Positions 8,439 to 15,878 of a DNA stretch of 61,885 nt are shown piece after piece. The stretch covers positions 1 to 61,885 of the forward strand of contig JAHDND010000038.1 in assembly GCA_018435665.1 (NCBI GenBank), given 5' to 3'. This DNA is from Candidatus Thiosymbion sp. GTDB lineage: Bacteria > Pseudomonadota > Gammaproteobacteria > Chromatiales > Chromatiaceae. The notes under the pieces were generated by a model. That model saw only the letters and a list, made by a program, of their open reading frames with translations. It did no database searches and was not told where the DNA came from. Numbering within the stretch: the stretch's first letter is position 1; each line of letters starts with the position of its first letter. A program made the position numbers and the translations under genes.

Positions 8439-9404
8439 TCAGGCGCGCTCGATGGGAAAGGCCAGCACCTGGTCGATGTGGCTGGCGCCGGTGATGGCCA
8501 TCAGCAGCCGGTCCAGACCGAGGGCCACGCCCGCGGCCTCGGGCATGCCGGCCGCCAGGGCGGCGAGGAAGGCCTCGTCCAGCGGCGGGACGGGCAGGCC
8601 GAGTTCGCGGCGGATGGCCTGATCCTGCTCGAACCGCTGCCGCTGCTCGGCGGCATCGGTCAGCTCGGCGAAACCATTGGCCAGTTCCACCCCCTCCAGG
8701 TAGAGCTCGAAGCGCTCCGCCACCGGTTCGGGGCCGGGGCGGAGCCGCGCCAGGGCCGCCTGGCTGGGGGGATAGTCGCGCAGGAAGGTCAGCCGACCCC
8801 GGCCCAGCCCGGGCTCCAGGCGGTGGGTGAGGAGCAGGTCCAGCCAGCCATCGCGATCGAGGTCCAGGTCCTCGGCACCGGCGATGCCTTGGCCCCGGGC
8901 ACAGGCGGCCAAGTCCTCCAGGGAGGCGCGGAAGGGGTCGATCACCAGCCGGTCAAGAAACAACTGGCGATAGCTCAGGATCTCCACCGGCCGCTCGGGC
9001 TGGCCCAGTGCCAACCGCACCAGCTCCGCCACCTCGGTGATGAGCCGGTCACTGTCCCAGCCGGGACGGTACCACTCTAGCAGGGTGAATTCCGGATGAT
9101 GACGGCGGCCACGCTCACCATCGCGAAAGACCTTGCAGATCTGATAGATAGGACCGGAGCCCGCCGCCAGCAGGCGTTTCATGGGGAATTCGGGGGAGGT
9201 GTGCAGCCAGAGGGGCGCCCGCCGACCCTGGGCCGTCCAGGCCGTGCGCCAGCTCTCCAGGGTGGGGTCGCTCAGGCCGGCGCGGGAGGCCAGCGGTGTC
9301 TCGACCTCCAGGACCCCTGCCGCCGCGAAGAATCGGCGCATGAGGGCGTAGAGTTCGGCTCGGGCCCGGAGGGCGGCAAGGGATGCCGCTGGCCGCCACT
9401 CCAT
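8439..9404 (-). CDS. epmA: EF-P--(R)-beta-lysine ligase
   Basis: This protein of about 321 residues, formerly PoxA/GenX/YjeA, is a class II lysyl-tRNA synthetase-like enzyme without the anticodon-binding domain. It attaches (R)-beta-lysine to the conserved lysine of elongation factor P. Class II motifs are visible: TSPEFPMKRLLAAGSGPIY, FRDGERGRRHHPEFTLLEWY (motif 2) and GVALGLDRLLM (motif 3) near the end. The start at 9404 (MEWRPAASLAALRARA) is chosen because the 17 codons before it are unlike the family. It lies near efp and epmB, so all three parts of the modification pathway are within 3 kb. Confidence 0.93.
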   Translation of the reverse strand: MEWRPAASLAALRARAELYALMRRFFAAAGVLEVETPLASRAGLSDPTLESWRTAWTAQGRRAPLWLHTSPEFPMKRLLAAGSGPIYQICKVFRDGERGRRHHPEFTLLEWYRPGWDSDRLITEVAELVRLALGQPERPVEILSYRQLFLDRLVIDPFRASLEDLAACARGQGIAGAEDLDLDRDGWLDLLLTHRLEPGLGRGRLTFLRDYPPSQAALARLRPGPEPVAERFELYLEGVELANGFAELTDAAEQRQRFEQDQAIRRELGLPVPPLDEAFLAALAAGMPEAAGVALGLDRLLMAITGASHIDQVLAFPIERA

Positions 9405-9504
9405 TGGGCTGTTTTCCGTTCCAACCCCTTCAGTCGAGGGGCAAGAAAACATCATGCATCACCCACTTTATCCGGGATGCGAGCCTATGGGAGGACGAGC
9501 ATGA

Positions 9505-9678
9505 TACATATCGCATTTCACTTTTCGGCATCGTGTAAGGGAGGGTCGGGTGGCGTCTGGCGGGGGTGTCGACCGCATGGAGGCGGTCGTCAAGCCTACA
9601 GGGACGTATTCACGGCGTCCCCCGCCAGAAGACGCCACCCGACCCGGAACAGCCGAAAATTGATGTGCGAGATGTCTA
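9505..9678. repeat. Palindromic MITE-like repeat, copy 1 (long form)
   Basis: Imperfect terminal inverted repeats of about 25 bp (TACATATCGCATTTCACTTT at the left, its near-complement ending at 9678) enclose a nested hairpin. TCGGGTGGCGTC pairs with GACGCCACCCGA, and GACCGC pairs with GCGGTC at the centre. Related copies lie at 11417, 38389 and 48871. It occupies most of the epmA-efp gap and has no coding capacity. The paired ends and dispersed intergenic positions suggest a non-autonomous mobile or REP-like element. Confidence 0.65.
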
Positions 9679-9769
9679 GGCCGATCCGCCCAAAAACGCA
9701 CCCATCGAAGAGTGTTGGTCCGCGAGCACTGGCGAACGGCACCGCCATCGTGCCCGGGGCCGGCCAGGC

Positions 9770-10342
9770 TCATTCCTCCTTGGCGCGGGAGACATACTCC
9801 CCGGAGCGGGTGTCCACCTTGATGAGTTCGTCGATCTGGACGAAGAGGGGCACGCGCACCACGGCGCCGGTCTCCAGGGTCGCCGGCTTGCCGCCACCCC
9901 CGGAGGTGTCGCCCTTGAGGCCCGGGTCGGTCTCGACGATGCGCAGGATGACGAAGTTGGGCGGCTCCACGGACAGGGGGGCGCCGTTATAGAGGGTGAC
10001 CTGGCACATGTCCTCTTCCTTGATCCACTTGGCGGCATCCCCCATCGCCGCCGCGTCGGCGGTCAGTTGCTCATAGCTCGCCGGGTCCATGAAGTGCCAG
10101 GTGTCGCCGTCGTTGTAGAGATACTGCATCTGGGTATCATGCACATCCGCCGCTTCGACCGTATCGCCGGACTTGAAGGTACGCTCGACCACGCGGCCGG
10201 TCTTGAGGTTGCGCATCTTGACGCGGTTGAAGGCCTGGCCCTTGCCGGGTTTGACGAACTCGTTCTCGATGATGCTGTATGGATCACCATCCAGCATGAT
10301 CTTCAGGCCGCCGCGAAACTCGTTGGTGTTGTAAGTCGCCAT
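9770..10342 (-). CDS. efp: Elongation factor P
   Basis: This 190-residue EF-P relieves ribosome stalling at polyproline stretches. The start is [17 protein letters not shown]. The modified lysine lies in [15 protein letters not shown] (about residue 34), and the C-terminal signature [14 protein letters not shown] is intact. The start at 10342 is fixed by family alignment; the longer upstream extension reads through promoter sequence. A TATAAT box on this strand (10382-10387) lies about 40 bp before the start. It is divergent from epmB, and epmA lies downstream, so the target and both modifying enzymes are linked. Confidence 0.97.
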   Translation of the reverse strand: MATYNTNEFRGGLKIMLDGDPYSIIENEFVKPGKGQAFNRVKMRNLKTGRVVERTFKSGDTVEAADVHDTQMQYLYNDGDTWHFMDPASYEQLTADAAAMGDAAKWIKEEDMCQVTLYNGAPLSVEPPNFVILRIVETDPGLKGDTSGGGGKPATLETGAVVRVPLFVQIDELIKVDTRSGEYVSRAKEE

Positions 10343-11414
10343 GTCAGTCACTCTTCGGATGGGGTCGAAAAAAAACGCCCCATTATACCCAGACTCCGGG
10401 CCGCGTCCTTTTCCGCCCTCCTTGTCGCCCAAGGCCGAGGTCTGGCAACAGGAATTGCGGGCCGCCTTCACTCGTCCCGCGGAGCTGCTGGCGTTTCTGG
10501 GCCTGGACCCGGACCTCGCCGACCCTGCCGCGGCCCGCGCCTTCGCCTTTCTGGTTCCCCGGGGCTTCGCCCGCCTCATGCGGCGGGGCGATGCGGCGGA
10601 CCCCCTCCTGCGCCAGGTCCTGCCCCTGCGCGAGGAGGGATGGATCCCTCCCGGCTACACCCAGGACCCGGTGGGCGACGCCCAGGCCCGCGATGCCCCG
10701 GGCCTGCTGCGCAAGTACCAGGGCCGCGCCCTGCTGGTGGTCACCGGGGCCTGCGCCCTCCATTGCCGCTACTGCTTCCGCCGTCATTTTCCCTATGCCG
10801 AAGAGGCCCTGATCCATGACCGCGAGCAACAGGCCCTGGACGCCCTGGCGCGGGACCCGGACCTCACCGAGGTCATCCTCAGCGGTGGCGATCCCCTGAT
10901 GCTGGACGACGCCCGACTGGAGGAGCTCCTTAAGCGGCTTTCGGCCCTGGGACAAGTGCGGCGCCTGCGGCTGCACACCCGCCTGCCGGTGGTGCTCCCC
11001 TCCCGCATCGGCCCCCGTCTGTGCACCCTCTTCGCCACGAGCCCCCTGCCCCTCGTCATCGTCATCCACGCCAATCATCCCCGGGAATTGAGCCCCGAGG
11101 TGGTGGCCGCCCTGGCCGCCCTGCGGCAAACGGGCGCGACCTTGCTCAATCAGAGCGTCCTGTTGCGGGGGGTGAATGCCGATCCCGATTGTCTCGCCGC
11201 GTTGAGCGAGGCCTTGTTCGCCACCGGGGTACTGCCCTATTACCTGCATCAGCTCGATCCGGTGGCGGGCGCGGCCCATTTCGCGGTGCCCCCCGCCGAG
11301 GCCGGGGAGATCTTGCTGCGCCTGCGGGCCACCTTGCCCGGCTATCTGGTCCCCAAACTGGTGCAAGAGGTGCCGGGTGCTCTCAGCAAGCTGCCCTTGT
11401 TTGAGCGCTTGTGA
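10341..11414 (+). CDS. epmB: EF-P (R)-beta-lysylation protein, lysine 2,3-aminomutase-like
   Basis: This radical-SAM enzyme (YjeK) converts L-lysine to (R)-beta-lysine for EpmA. The cluster motif [15 protein letters not shown] holds the three cysteines of the [4Fe-4S] site, followed by [25 protein letters not shown] and [15 protein letters not shown], all family hallmarks. The 357-residue frame starts 1 bp inside the efp start, head to head. Neither this ATG nor one at 10359 has a clear ribosome-binding site. The efp promoter overlaps the first 15 codons, and homology begins only near [18 protein letters not shown] at 10422 would give 330 residues and could be the true start. Confidence 0.92.
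   Translation: MSVTLRMGSKKNAPLYPDSGPRPFPPSLSPKAEVWQQELRAAFTRPAELLAFLGLDPDLADPAAARAFAFLVPRGFARLMRRGDAADPLLRQVLPLREEGWIPPGYTQDPVGDAQARDAPGLLRKYQGRALLVVTGACALHCRYCFRRHFPYAEEALIHDREQQALDALARDPDLTEVILSGGDPLMLDDARLEELLKRLSALGQVRRLRLHTRLPVVLPSRIGPRLCTLFATSPLPLVIVIHANHPRELSPEVVAALAALRQTGATLLNQSVLLRGVNADPDCLAALSEALFATGVLPYYLHQLDPVAGAAHFAVPPAEAGEILLRLRATLPGYLVPKLVQEVPGALSKLPLFERL
10382..10387 (-). promoter_or_regulatory. Candidate -10 box of the efp promoter
   Basis: A perfect TATAAT on the minus strand lies 39 bp upstream of the efp start codon. The -35 region (about 10405-10410, AAGGAC) matches poorly. The box falls within the first codons of the longest epmB reading frame, which suggests that epmB really starts farther downstream. 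Confidence 0.55.
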
Positions 11415-11416
11415 AA

Positions 11417-11491
11417 TATATAGATCGCAGCTCAGGTTTTCGGCATCGCTTGGGAGGGTCGGGATAGCGAAAATTTGAGGTTCCGCTACTA
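11417..11491. repeat. Palindromic MITE-like repeat, copy 2 (short form)
   Basis: Starting 3 bp after the epmB stop, about 75 bp share the left end and inner sequence of copy 1 (TTTTCGGCATCG, GGGAGGGTCGGG). They end in the complementary arm GCGAAAATTTGAGG. The central hairpin of the long form is missing, so this looks like an internally deleted or minimal copy. Confidence 0.55.
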
Positions 11492-11552
11492 GACAACACC
11501 TGGCGAAGCTTATCCGCCCGGCCGGGACCCCCGCCAAGGGCGCGGCACTGGG

Positions 11553-11558
11553 TATAAT
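11553..11558 (+). promoter_or_regulatory. Candidate -10 box for the REC-EAL gene
   Basis: A perfect TATAAT lies 31 bp upstream of the ATG at 11590. No good -35 hexamer is visible at the usual distance, so the call rests on the -10 box and position alone. Confidence 0.4.
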
Positions 11559-11589
11559 CCCGCCTCCCAGCCACCAATCCCGATTCACC

Positions 11590-12936
11590 ATGGAAAACGC
11601 CCCCGTGCCGCCGAAGTTGTTGATCCTCTCCCCGCAGGCAGACGAGGCCCGGAGTATCCTCGCCGGTCTGCGGCAGGTGGGTCTGGAGGCCCTGGGTGAT
11701 CATTGCCCCCGCCCGGAGGAACTGGCGGCGCGGGTCGCCGCCACCATCCCCGACCTGTTGCTCTGCCTCACCCGACCCCCGCACCTGGAGCTGACCAGCG
11801 CCCTGACGCGCTATCAGGAGCTGACTCAGGACCTGCCCCTGATCATCCTCACCGCCGGCGACGCGGACCCGGACCAACTCCTCCAGGCCCGGCGGTCAGG
11901 GGCCCGGGATGTCTGCGATCGGGGGAATTTTCCCTGGATGGCGCTCCTGATCGCCCGGGAATTCCATGATCTGCAACAGCGCCGGCTGGTCCGGGAACTG
12001 CGGCAACGGGTGCAGGCGCTGGAGGAGACCTGCGGCAAGGCGGGGGCCCAGGCCACCAGCGGCCAGCGCGGCGCCAACCCCAGCGCCCTCGCCGGAGCCG
12101 GGGATGGGGCTGGATCTGGCGCTGGGGCTGGATTTGGATCTGGATCTGGGGCTAGCCCGGGGACCTTCCAGGCGCGGGAACGCGAGGATGCTCGCCAGTT
12201 CGCCCTGCGCATCAACCGCGCCCTCGGCGGCGATTATTTTCAGCTCTTCTACCAACCCATCATCAGCCTCAAAGGGGATGGCGAGGAACGCTACAACGTC
12301 TTTATCCGCCTGCGCAATGACCGCCAGGGGGTGCGTGAGGCCAAGGAGTTTCTCGCCGCCGCCGTCCAGTCCGGGCGCATGGTCGCCGTCGACCATTGGG
12401 TGATCGAGCATGCCCTCCTGGCCCTGGCTGAGCAGCGGCACAACGGCCGCCAGTTGAACTTTTTCATCAATCTGGCCGAGGAAACCTTGCGGGAACCGGG
12501 ATTCATCACCTGGCTCGCTGGCCTCATCGACCGTCAGCAGGTGAGCGGAAATTGGCTCGCCTTCCAGGTCCTGGAAGAGCAGGTGCGCGCCAATCCGACC
12601 CTCTATACCCAATTCGCCCAGGACCTGGCCCGCCTGGGCTGCCATCTGGCCCTGAACCGCTTCGGCATCGCCCCCCACCCGGACCGGCTGCTCACCGGCC
12701 TCGCCGCCGACTACGTCAAGCTCGATGCCCAACTGACCGCGGGGATCGCCGATGACGAGCGCAAGGAACAGCAGCTCACGCAGCTCGTCGGTCTGATCCG
12801 CACCCAGGGCAAGGCCAGTATCGCCACCAACATCGAGGATGCCCGCACCCTCAGTGTCCTCTGGACGGTGGGCGTGGATTTCGTCCAGGGCAATTTCCTC
12901 CAACGCCCCGCCCCCACCCTGGAGTCCATCCAGTAG
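11590..12936 (+). CDS. Degenerate REC-EAL protein (FimX-like c-di-GMP effector candidate)
   Basis: This 448-residue protein has two folds. Residues 8-135 look like a response-regulator receiver, but the phospho-acceptor position reads LLLCLTRPP with no aspartate. Residues 200-445 are an EAL domain (YFQLFYQPIISL, DYVKLDAQL, VDFVQGNFLQ). The catalytic ExLxR motif is replaced by YNVFIRLRN and the usual DDFGxG by NRFGIAP, so phosphodiesterase activity is unlikely. Binding of c-di-GMP or a protein partner is more plausible, as in FimX. FimX has PAS and GGDEF domains between REC and EAL; here a Gly/Ala/Ser-rich linker (about residues 165-190) takes their place. It is convergent with the next gene. 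A role in twitching or polar signalling is inference. Confidence 0.78.
   Translation: MENAPVPPKLLILSPQADEARSILAGLRQVGLEALGDHCPRPEELAARVAATIPDLLLCLTRPPHLELTSALTRYQELTQDLPLIILTAGDADPDQLLQARRSGARDVCDRGNFPWMALLIAREFHDLQQRRLVRELRQRVQALEETCGKAGAQATSGQRGANPSALAGAGDGAGSGAGAGFGSGSGASPGTFQAREREDARQFALRINRALGGDYFQLFYQPIISLKGDGEERYNVFIRLRNDRQGVREAKEFLAAAVQSGRMVAVDHWVIEHALLALAEQRHNGRQLNFFINLAEETLREPGFITWLAGLIDRQQVSGNWLAFQVLEEQVRANPTLYTQFAQDLARLGCHLALNRFGIAPHPDRLLTGLAADYVKLDAQLTAGIADDERKEQQLTQLVGLIRTQGKASIATNIEDARTLSVLWTVGVDFVQGNFLQRPAPTLESIQ
12092..12154 (+). repeat. Short tandem GGATCTGG/GGGGCT-type repeats in the linker
   Basis: Within the REC-EAL gene, near-repeats of GGGGCTGGATCTGG encode a Gly/Ala/Ser-rich linker. 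The unit is 6-12 bp and imperfect, so length variation between strains by slippage would be expected. Confidence 0.6.
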
Positions 12937-12977
12937 GACGGCCCGATCCCCATGGTCCGGACGTGACTCACACGCCC

Positions 12978-13499
12978 TTACCAGGGCATGAAGGAGTTCA
13001 TGAAGCCCATGGGGCGGCTGATACTGCGATTCAGGTTGCCCATGTCGTAACTCATGGTCCCGGTGGTGTGGGTCATGAGGCGCAGGGATTGATTCAGGGC
13101 GTCCATGGTGGCCAGCATGGGCCTGAGGGTTTCGACATCCGTCGCCATGGCCTCGACGCTGGACGCCATGGCGCGGACGCTGTTGCTCATCTGACTGACA
13201 TTGTCGGACATGGATTGCATGTTACTGGCCAGCACCGTCATGTTGCTGTCGATGCTGATGGCCATGTAATGGACATCCTTGGCCAGGCTGAACACAAGGT
13301 AAAAGCCATAGGCGGCGAGGATGATGAAGGCGAACATGGAAGGATAGACGATGAGTTCCCAGCGTTTGGCGCTGGTCTCGAAGGCATGGGAGAGGCGCTC
13401 AAAGGCAATGGCATCGCCCGGTTCGCCCCCTTTGGCCCCCGCCGCCTCGCCGGCCCGCGCTAACTCGCTGCTTGGCGCCATGGTTTTACTACCGCTCAT
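12978..13499 (-). CDS. Small membrane protein with a helical extracytoplasmic domain
   Basis: This 173-residue protein of unknown function has a polar Ala/Gly-rich N-terminus and one clear membrane segment at about residues 51-71 (YPSMFAFIILAAYGFYLVF). After it comes a heptad-like run rich in Met, Ser and Asn (MTVLASNMQSMSDNVSQMSN), probably a coiled coil, then a Met/Pro-rich end. The layout suggests a single-pass anchor with an oligomerising periplasmic part. The ATG at codon 7 is an alternative start. It lies upstream of parA on the same strand with a 46-bp gap only after its own stop is passed in the convergent direction. A shared function with parA cannot be shown. Confidence 0.6.
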   Translation of the reverse strand: MSGSKTMAPSSELARAGEAAGAKGGEPGDAIAFERLSHAFETSAKRWELIVYPSMFAFIILAAYGFYLVFSLAKDVHYMAISIDSNMTVLASNMQSMSDNVSQMSNSVRAMASSVEAMATDVETLRPMLATMDALNQSLRLMTHTTGTMSYDMGNLNRSISRPMGFMNSFMPW

Positions 13500-13545
13500 C
13501 GCCGGTCAGATGCTTGTCCGTTGGTCACCGCGAAAACCGGAGGGA

Positions 13546-14178
13546 TCAGCTCACCAGGTGCGGGTATAGGGTGGCGGCCAGGGCGAAGAATTCCTTGGCG
13601 CCCTTGCCCCGAGGTTCCAGTTCGAAGACCGCCAGCCCCTCGCTGAAGGAGCGCCGGAAGACGGTGCGGGTCGCGATGCGGGGCTTGATGTACTTGATGC
13701 CCGGCAGGGAGACCAAGGCGGCCGCGGTCTCATTGGTCTCCCGGACGCTGTGGTGGGTATCACCGCGATTGATGAAGCCCATGATCTTGGGCGTGTTTTG
13801 CGGGACCGTGGACTCGACCAGGTGGATGAAGCGCTGCGTGGACCAGATATCGGCCTGGGACGGGGGGACGGGCACCACCACCCGGTCGCACAGCTTGAGG
13901 GCCAGGCGCAGGGCCTCCATGTCCGCCGTACCGATATCGATCAAGGTTTCATCGGCGCTGGCCAGGAGTTCCGGCGACAGTCCCAACTTCCCCTTGACCT
14001 TGAGTTTTGGCGTGAAAGCCTCTTCCAGACGCACATCCACGACGTCGGTCAGGGTGGCCTGGGGATCGGCGTCGATCAGTTGGACCTTGACCTCTGCCAT
14101 GGCCAGCCAGACGGCCAGATTGAAGGACAGGGTGCTCTTCCCCGAGCCCCCCTTCAGGCTACCGATAACCGTGATCAT
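13546..14178 (-). CDS. ParA/MinD-family ATPase
   Basis: This 210-residue P-loop ATPase begins MITVIGSLKGGSGKSTLSFN, the deviant Walker A with the signature lysine of the ParA/MinD class. LIDADPQATLTDVVDVR gives Walker A' and switch I, and VVVPVPPSQADIWS is the switch II/Walker B region. No ParB or centromere-like repeat lies nearby, so it is an orphan. Such proteins often position cargo such as chemoreceptor arrays, carboxysomes or flagella. The neighbouring membrane protein and the REC-EAL protein make cell-pole organisation a reasonable guess, but only a guess. A terminator separates it from the RND operon. Confidence 0.85.
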   Translation of the reverse strand: MITVIGSLKGGSGKSTLSFNLAVWLAMAEVKVQLIDADPQATLTDVVDVRLEEAFTPKLKVKGKLGLSPELLASADETLIDIGTADMEALRLALKLCDRVVVPVPPSQADIWSTQRFIHLVESTVPQNTPKIMGFINRGDTHHSVRETNETAAALVSLPGIKYIKPRIATRTVFRRSFSEGLAVFELEPRGKGAKEFFALAATLYPHLVS

Positions 14179-14199
14179 GCATCAACCCGCGGCCAGGAT

Positions 14200-14231
14200 T
14201 AAAAAGCACCGTGCCGCCCGCTGGCGGCACG
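14200..14231 (-). terminator. Rho-independent terminator of the RND operon
   Basis: On the minus strand CGTGCCGCC-AGCG-GGCGGCACG forms a 9-bp perfect stem, followed by GTGCTTTTT. It begins 15 bp after the last gene of the operon and separates it from parA. Confidence 0.85.
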
Positions 14232-14245
14232 TCCGGGGTGGTCGC

Positions 14246-15046
14246 TCAGGGCCGGGCCGGGGCCGGCGGCGCGGCCGATGGTCCGCCCTGGGGCATCTCC
14301 ATGCGGCTGTAGCCCGCGGGGATCGCGAAGAGTTCCGCAGCCTGAGGCCCGACACTGATATTGCTTAACTCACTGACGATGCCACCGGGATATTCCTGTT
14401 TGATGGCCATCCGCAATTCCGGGTCATACCATTCCGTGGTCTTCATGGACTTGCCATCCGGGGCGGTCATCTGGACTTCCCACTTTTCGGTCTTGCGCCC
14501 CGCCAGGTCCTCCTGACCGAGGAAGACACGCTCCACCTTGGCCCCATCCGCCATGGTCTGACGCAGGGTGAAGGCGGGCCCGCGCTCCTGGTCGATCCAT
14601 TGCGTCAGGGTCACGGGCTGCCCCTGCTGGCTGACGGTGATGTCCCACACCAGGGCGGTACGACCGGCGACCTGCTCCTGCCCCTTCGCCTTGCAGGTCA
14701 ACCCGGGCATGCCACCGCAGGGATCCTGTGCGGTGGGCTTGGGCGGCACCTTGCCATCGGGTCCCAGGGTCGAACGCTCCAGGTAACTCTTGCGCTCGGG
14801 GAAGAGGATCCATTCCAGGCCCCGCTGCTCATCACCGATCCGGACCATGGTCTGGCCCTGGTGGGCGGCCTCGGTCCGCATCTTGGCGTCACCCTTGACA
14901 ATCTTGCCCATGGTGGTCTTGCCGTCGGGGCCCCGTTGGACCATCTCCGCGGAAAACTGTGCGTCCGCCAGGGCCAGGGGCGCCGCCAGGAGGGCAGCGA
15001 GTCCGATCGTCAGGGCACGGCGGGTGACAGGCCGGGGCTGATTCAT
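14246..15046 (-). CDS. Exported protein of unknown function (DUF4412-like)
   Basis: This 266-residue protein has a signal peptide (RRALTIGLAALLAAPLALADA). The mature part is a beta-rich domain with repeated phrases such as KMRTEAAHQGQTMVRI, WDITVSQQGQPVTLTQWID and ELFAIPAGYSRMEMP. This layout resembles DUF4412 and LolA/LppX-like periplasmic proteins. It has one cysteine pair (CGGMPGLTC). The start at 15046 has AGAGGA 8 bp upstream; a longer frame without such a site is rejected. It is the last gene of the RND operon, so a periplasmic accessory role in export is plausible but unproven. Confidence 0.7.
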   Translation of the reverse strand: MNQPRPVTRRALTIGLAALLAAPLALADAQFSAEMVQRGPDGKTTMGKIVKGDAKMRTEAAHQGQTMVRIGDEQRGLEWILFPERKSYLERSTLGPDGKVPPKPTAQDPCGGMPGLTCKAKGQEQVAGRTALVWDITVSQQGQPVTLTQWIDQERGPAFTLRQTMADGAKVERVFLGQEDLAGRKTEKWEVQMTAPDGKSMKTTEWYDPELRMAIKQEYPGGIVSELSNISVGPQAAELFAIPAGYSRMEMPQGGPSAAPPAPARP

Positions 15047-15152
15047 GGGGAAAATCCTCTCGTTGGAATAGTTCTGGGCGGGGGGGGAGGCCCCACGCCA
15101 TCTCGGCATCACCTGATTCTACGCAAGATGCGTGACCCAGGCACAAGGAAAT

Positions 15153-15818
15153 TTAGCGCCGTCCCGCACCATAATAGCGATCGAACCAGTTCTCGGTTTC
15201 GATGCCAGGACGACCCGAATTGTCAGGCGGTTCCCATGGATTGGCCGGGCCGGGGCCACCCCAGGGAGGACCAAAAAACCCGGGAGGCGGGCTATGACCC
15301 GGCAGAGGACCGGGAGCCGCGCCTTGGGGGGCCTCGGTCAGGGGTCGCCAGGCCGAGGCGGGTTGATGACGCTGGCGTTCCTGAGCGGTCAGGGGCCGGA
15401 AACGGTAATCGCCATCGACTTCGGGATCGCCTGCCGCCGGGGGCTTGTCGCCGCGAAAACGGTACTGTTTGGCGGGCGTACCGCCCCCATCCACTGGCGG
15501 CTGGCGGGTGGGGTCATCGCCCCCACCCCACCGATGGCTGGGTCGCGATGCTGGCGCTGGGGCCTGTTGCAGGGCGTCGTACAAACTTGGGGCACTCTGA
15601 GCCACCACCCGAGCCGCCTCATCCCGAGCCGCCTCATAATGAGAGGGCGAGGAGGACCCGGGGGGCGCGACGCTGACCAATGGTAGCGGCGGGTGTCCCC
15701 CTTGCCACCCCGAGGGTATGGGAACAGGGACCCGGTCATCCGAGAAGGCATGGACTTGCCTCGCGGGGGCCCAGAGCGTCACCGCGGGGACCAGGACCAA
15801 CAACAAGGCCTTCTTCAC
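15153..15818 (-). CDS. Exported proline-rich protein of unknown function
   Basis: This 221-residue protein has a signal peptide (KKALLLVLVPAVTLWAPARQVHA) and a low-complexity Pro/Gly/Arg-rich mature region. Two short related phrases, KQYRFRGDKPPAAGDPEVDG and DYRFRPLTAQERQR, are separated by a spacer. The C-terminus WFDRYYGAGRR looks specific rather than random. I recognise no family. It lies 60 bp after the RND pump gene on the same strand and before the DUF4412-like gene. Pro-rich mature regions of this sort often span the periplasm or bind the cell wall. Confidence 0.6.
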   Translation of the reverse strand: MKKALLLVLVPAVTLWAPARQVHAFSDDRVPVPIPSGWQGGHPPLPLVSVAPPGSSSPSHYEAARDEAARVVAQSAPSLYDALQQAPAPASRPSHRWGGGDDPTRQPPVDGGGTPAKQYRFRGDKPPAAGDPEVDGDYRFRPLTAQERQRHQPASAWRPLTEAPQGAAPGPLPGHSPPPGFFGPPWGGPGPANPWEPPDNSGRPGIETENWFDRYYGAGRR

Positions 15819-15831
15819 ATATCTCCATTCG

Positions 15832-15849
15832 GGGCCTGCTCTCAGGCCC
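15832..15849 (-). other. Short hairpin between the RND gene and the next gene
   Basis: GGGCCTG-CTCT-CAGGCCC forms a 7-bp stem in the 60-bp gap after the pump gene. No T-run follows on either strand, so it is more likely an mRNA processing or stability element than a terminator. Confidence 0.35.
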
Positions 15850-15878
15850 GGTTATTGCTTGCCGTGAGCGGGGGGAAT

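Noticed and set aside
10383..11591. Minus-strand frame of 402 codons opposite epmB
   Set aside because: Gln/Gly-rich shadow without motifs; epmB has its full radical-SAM signature.
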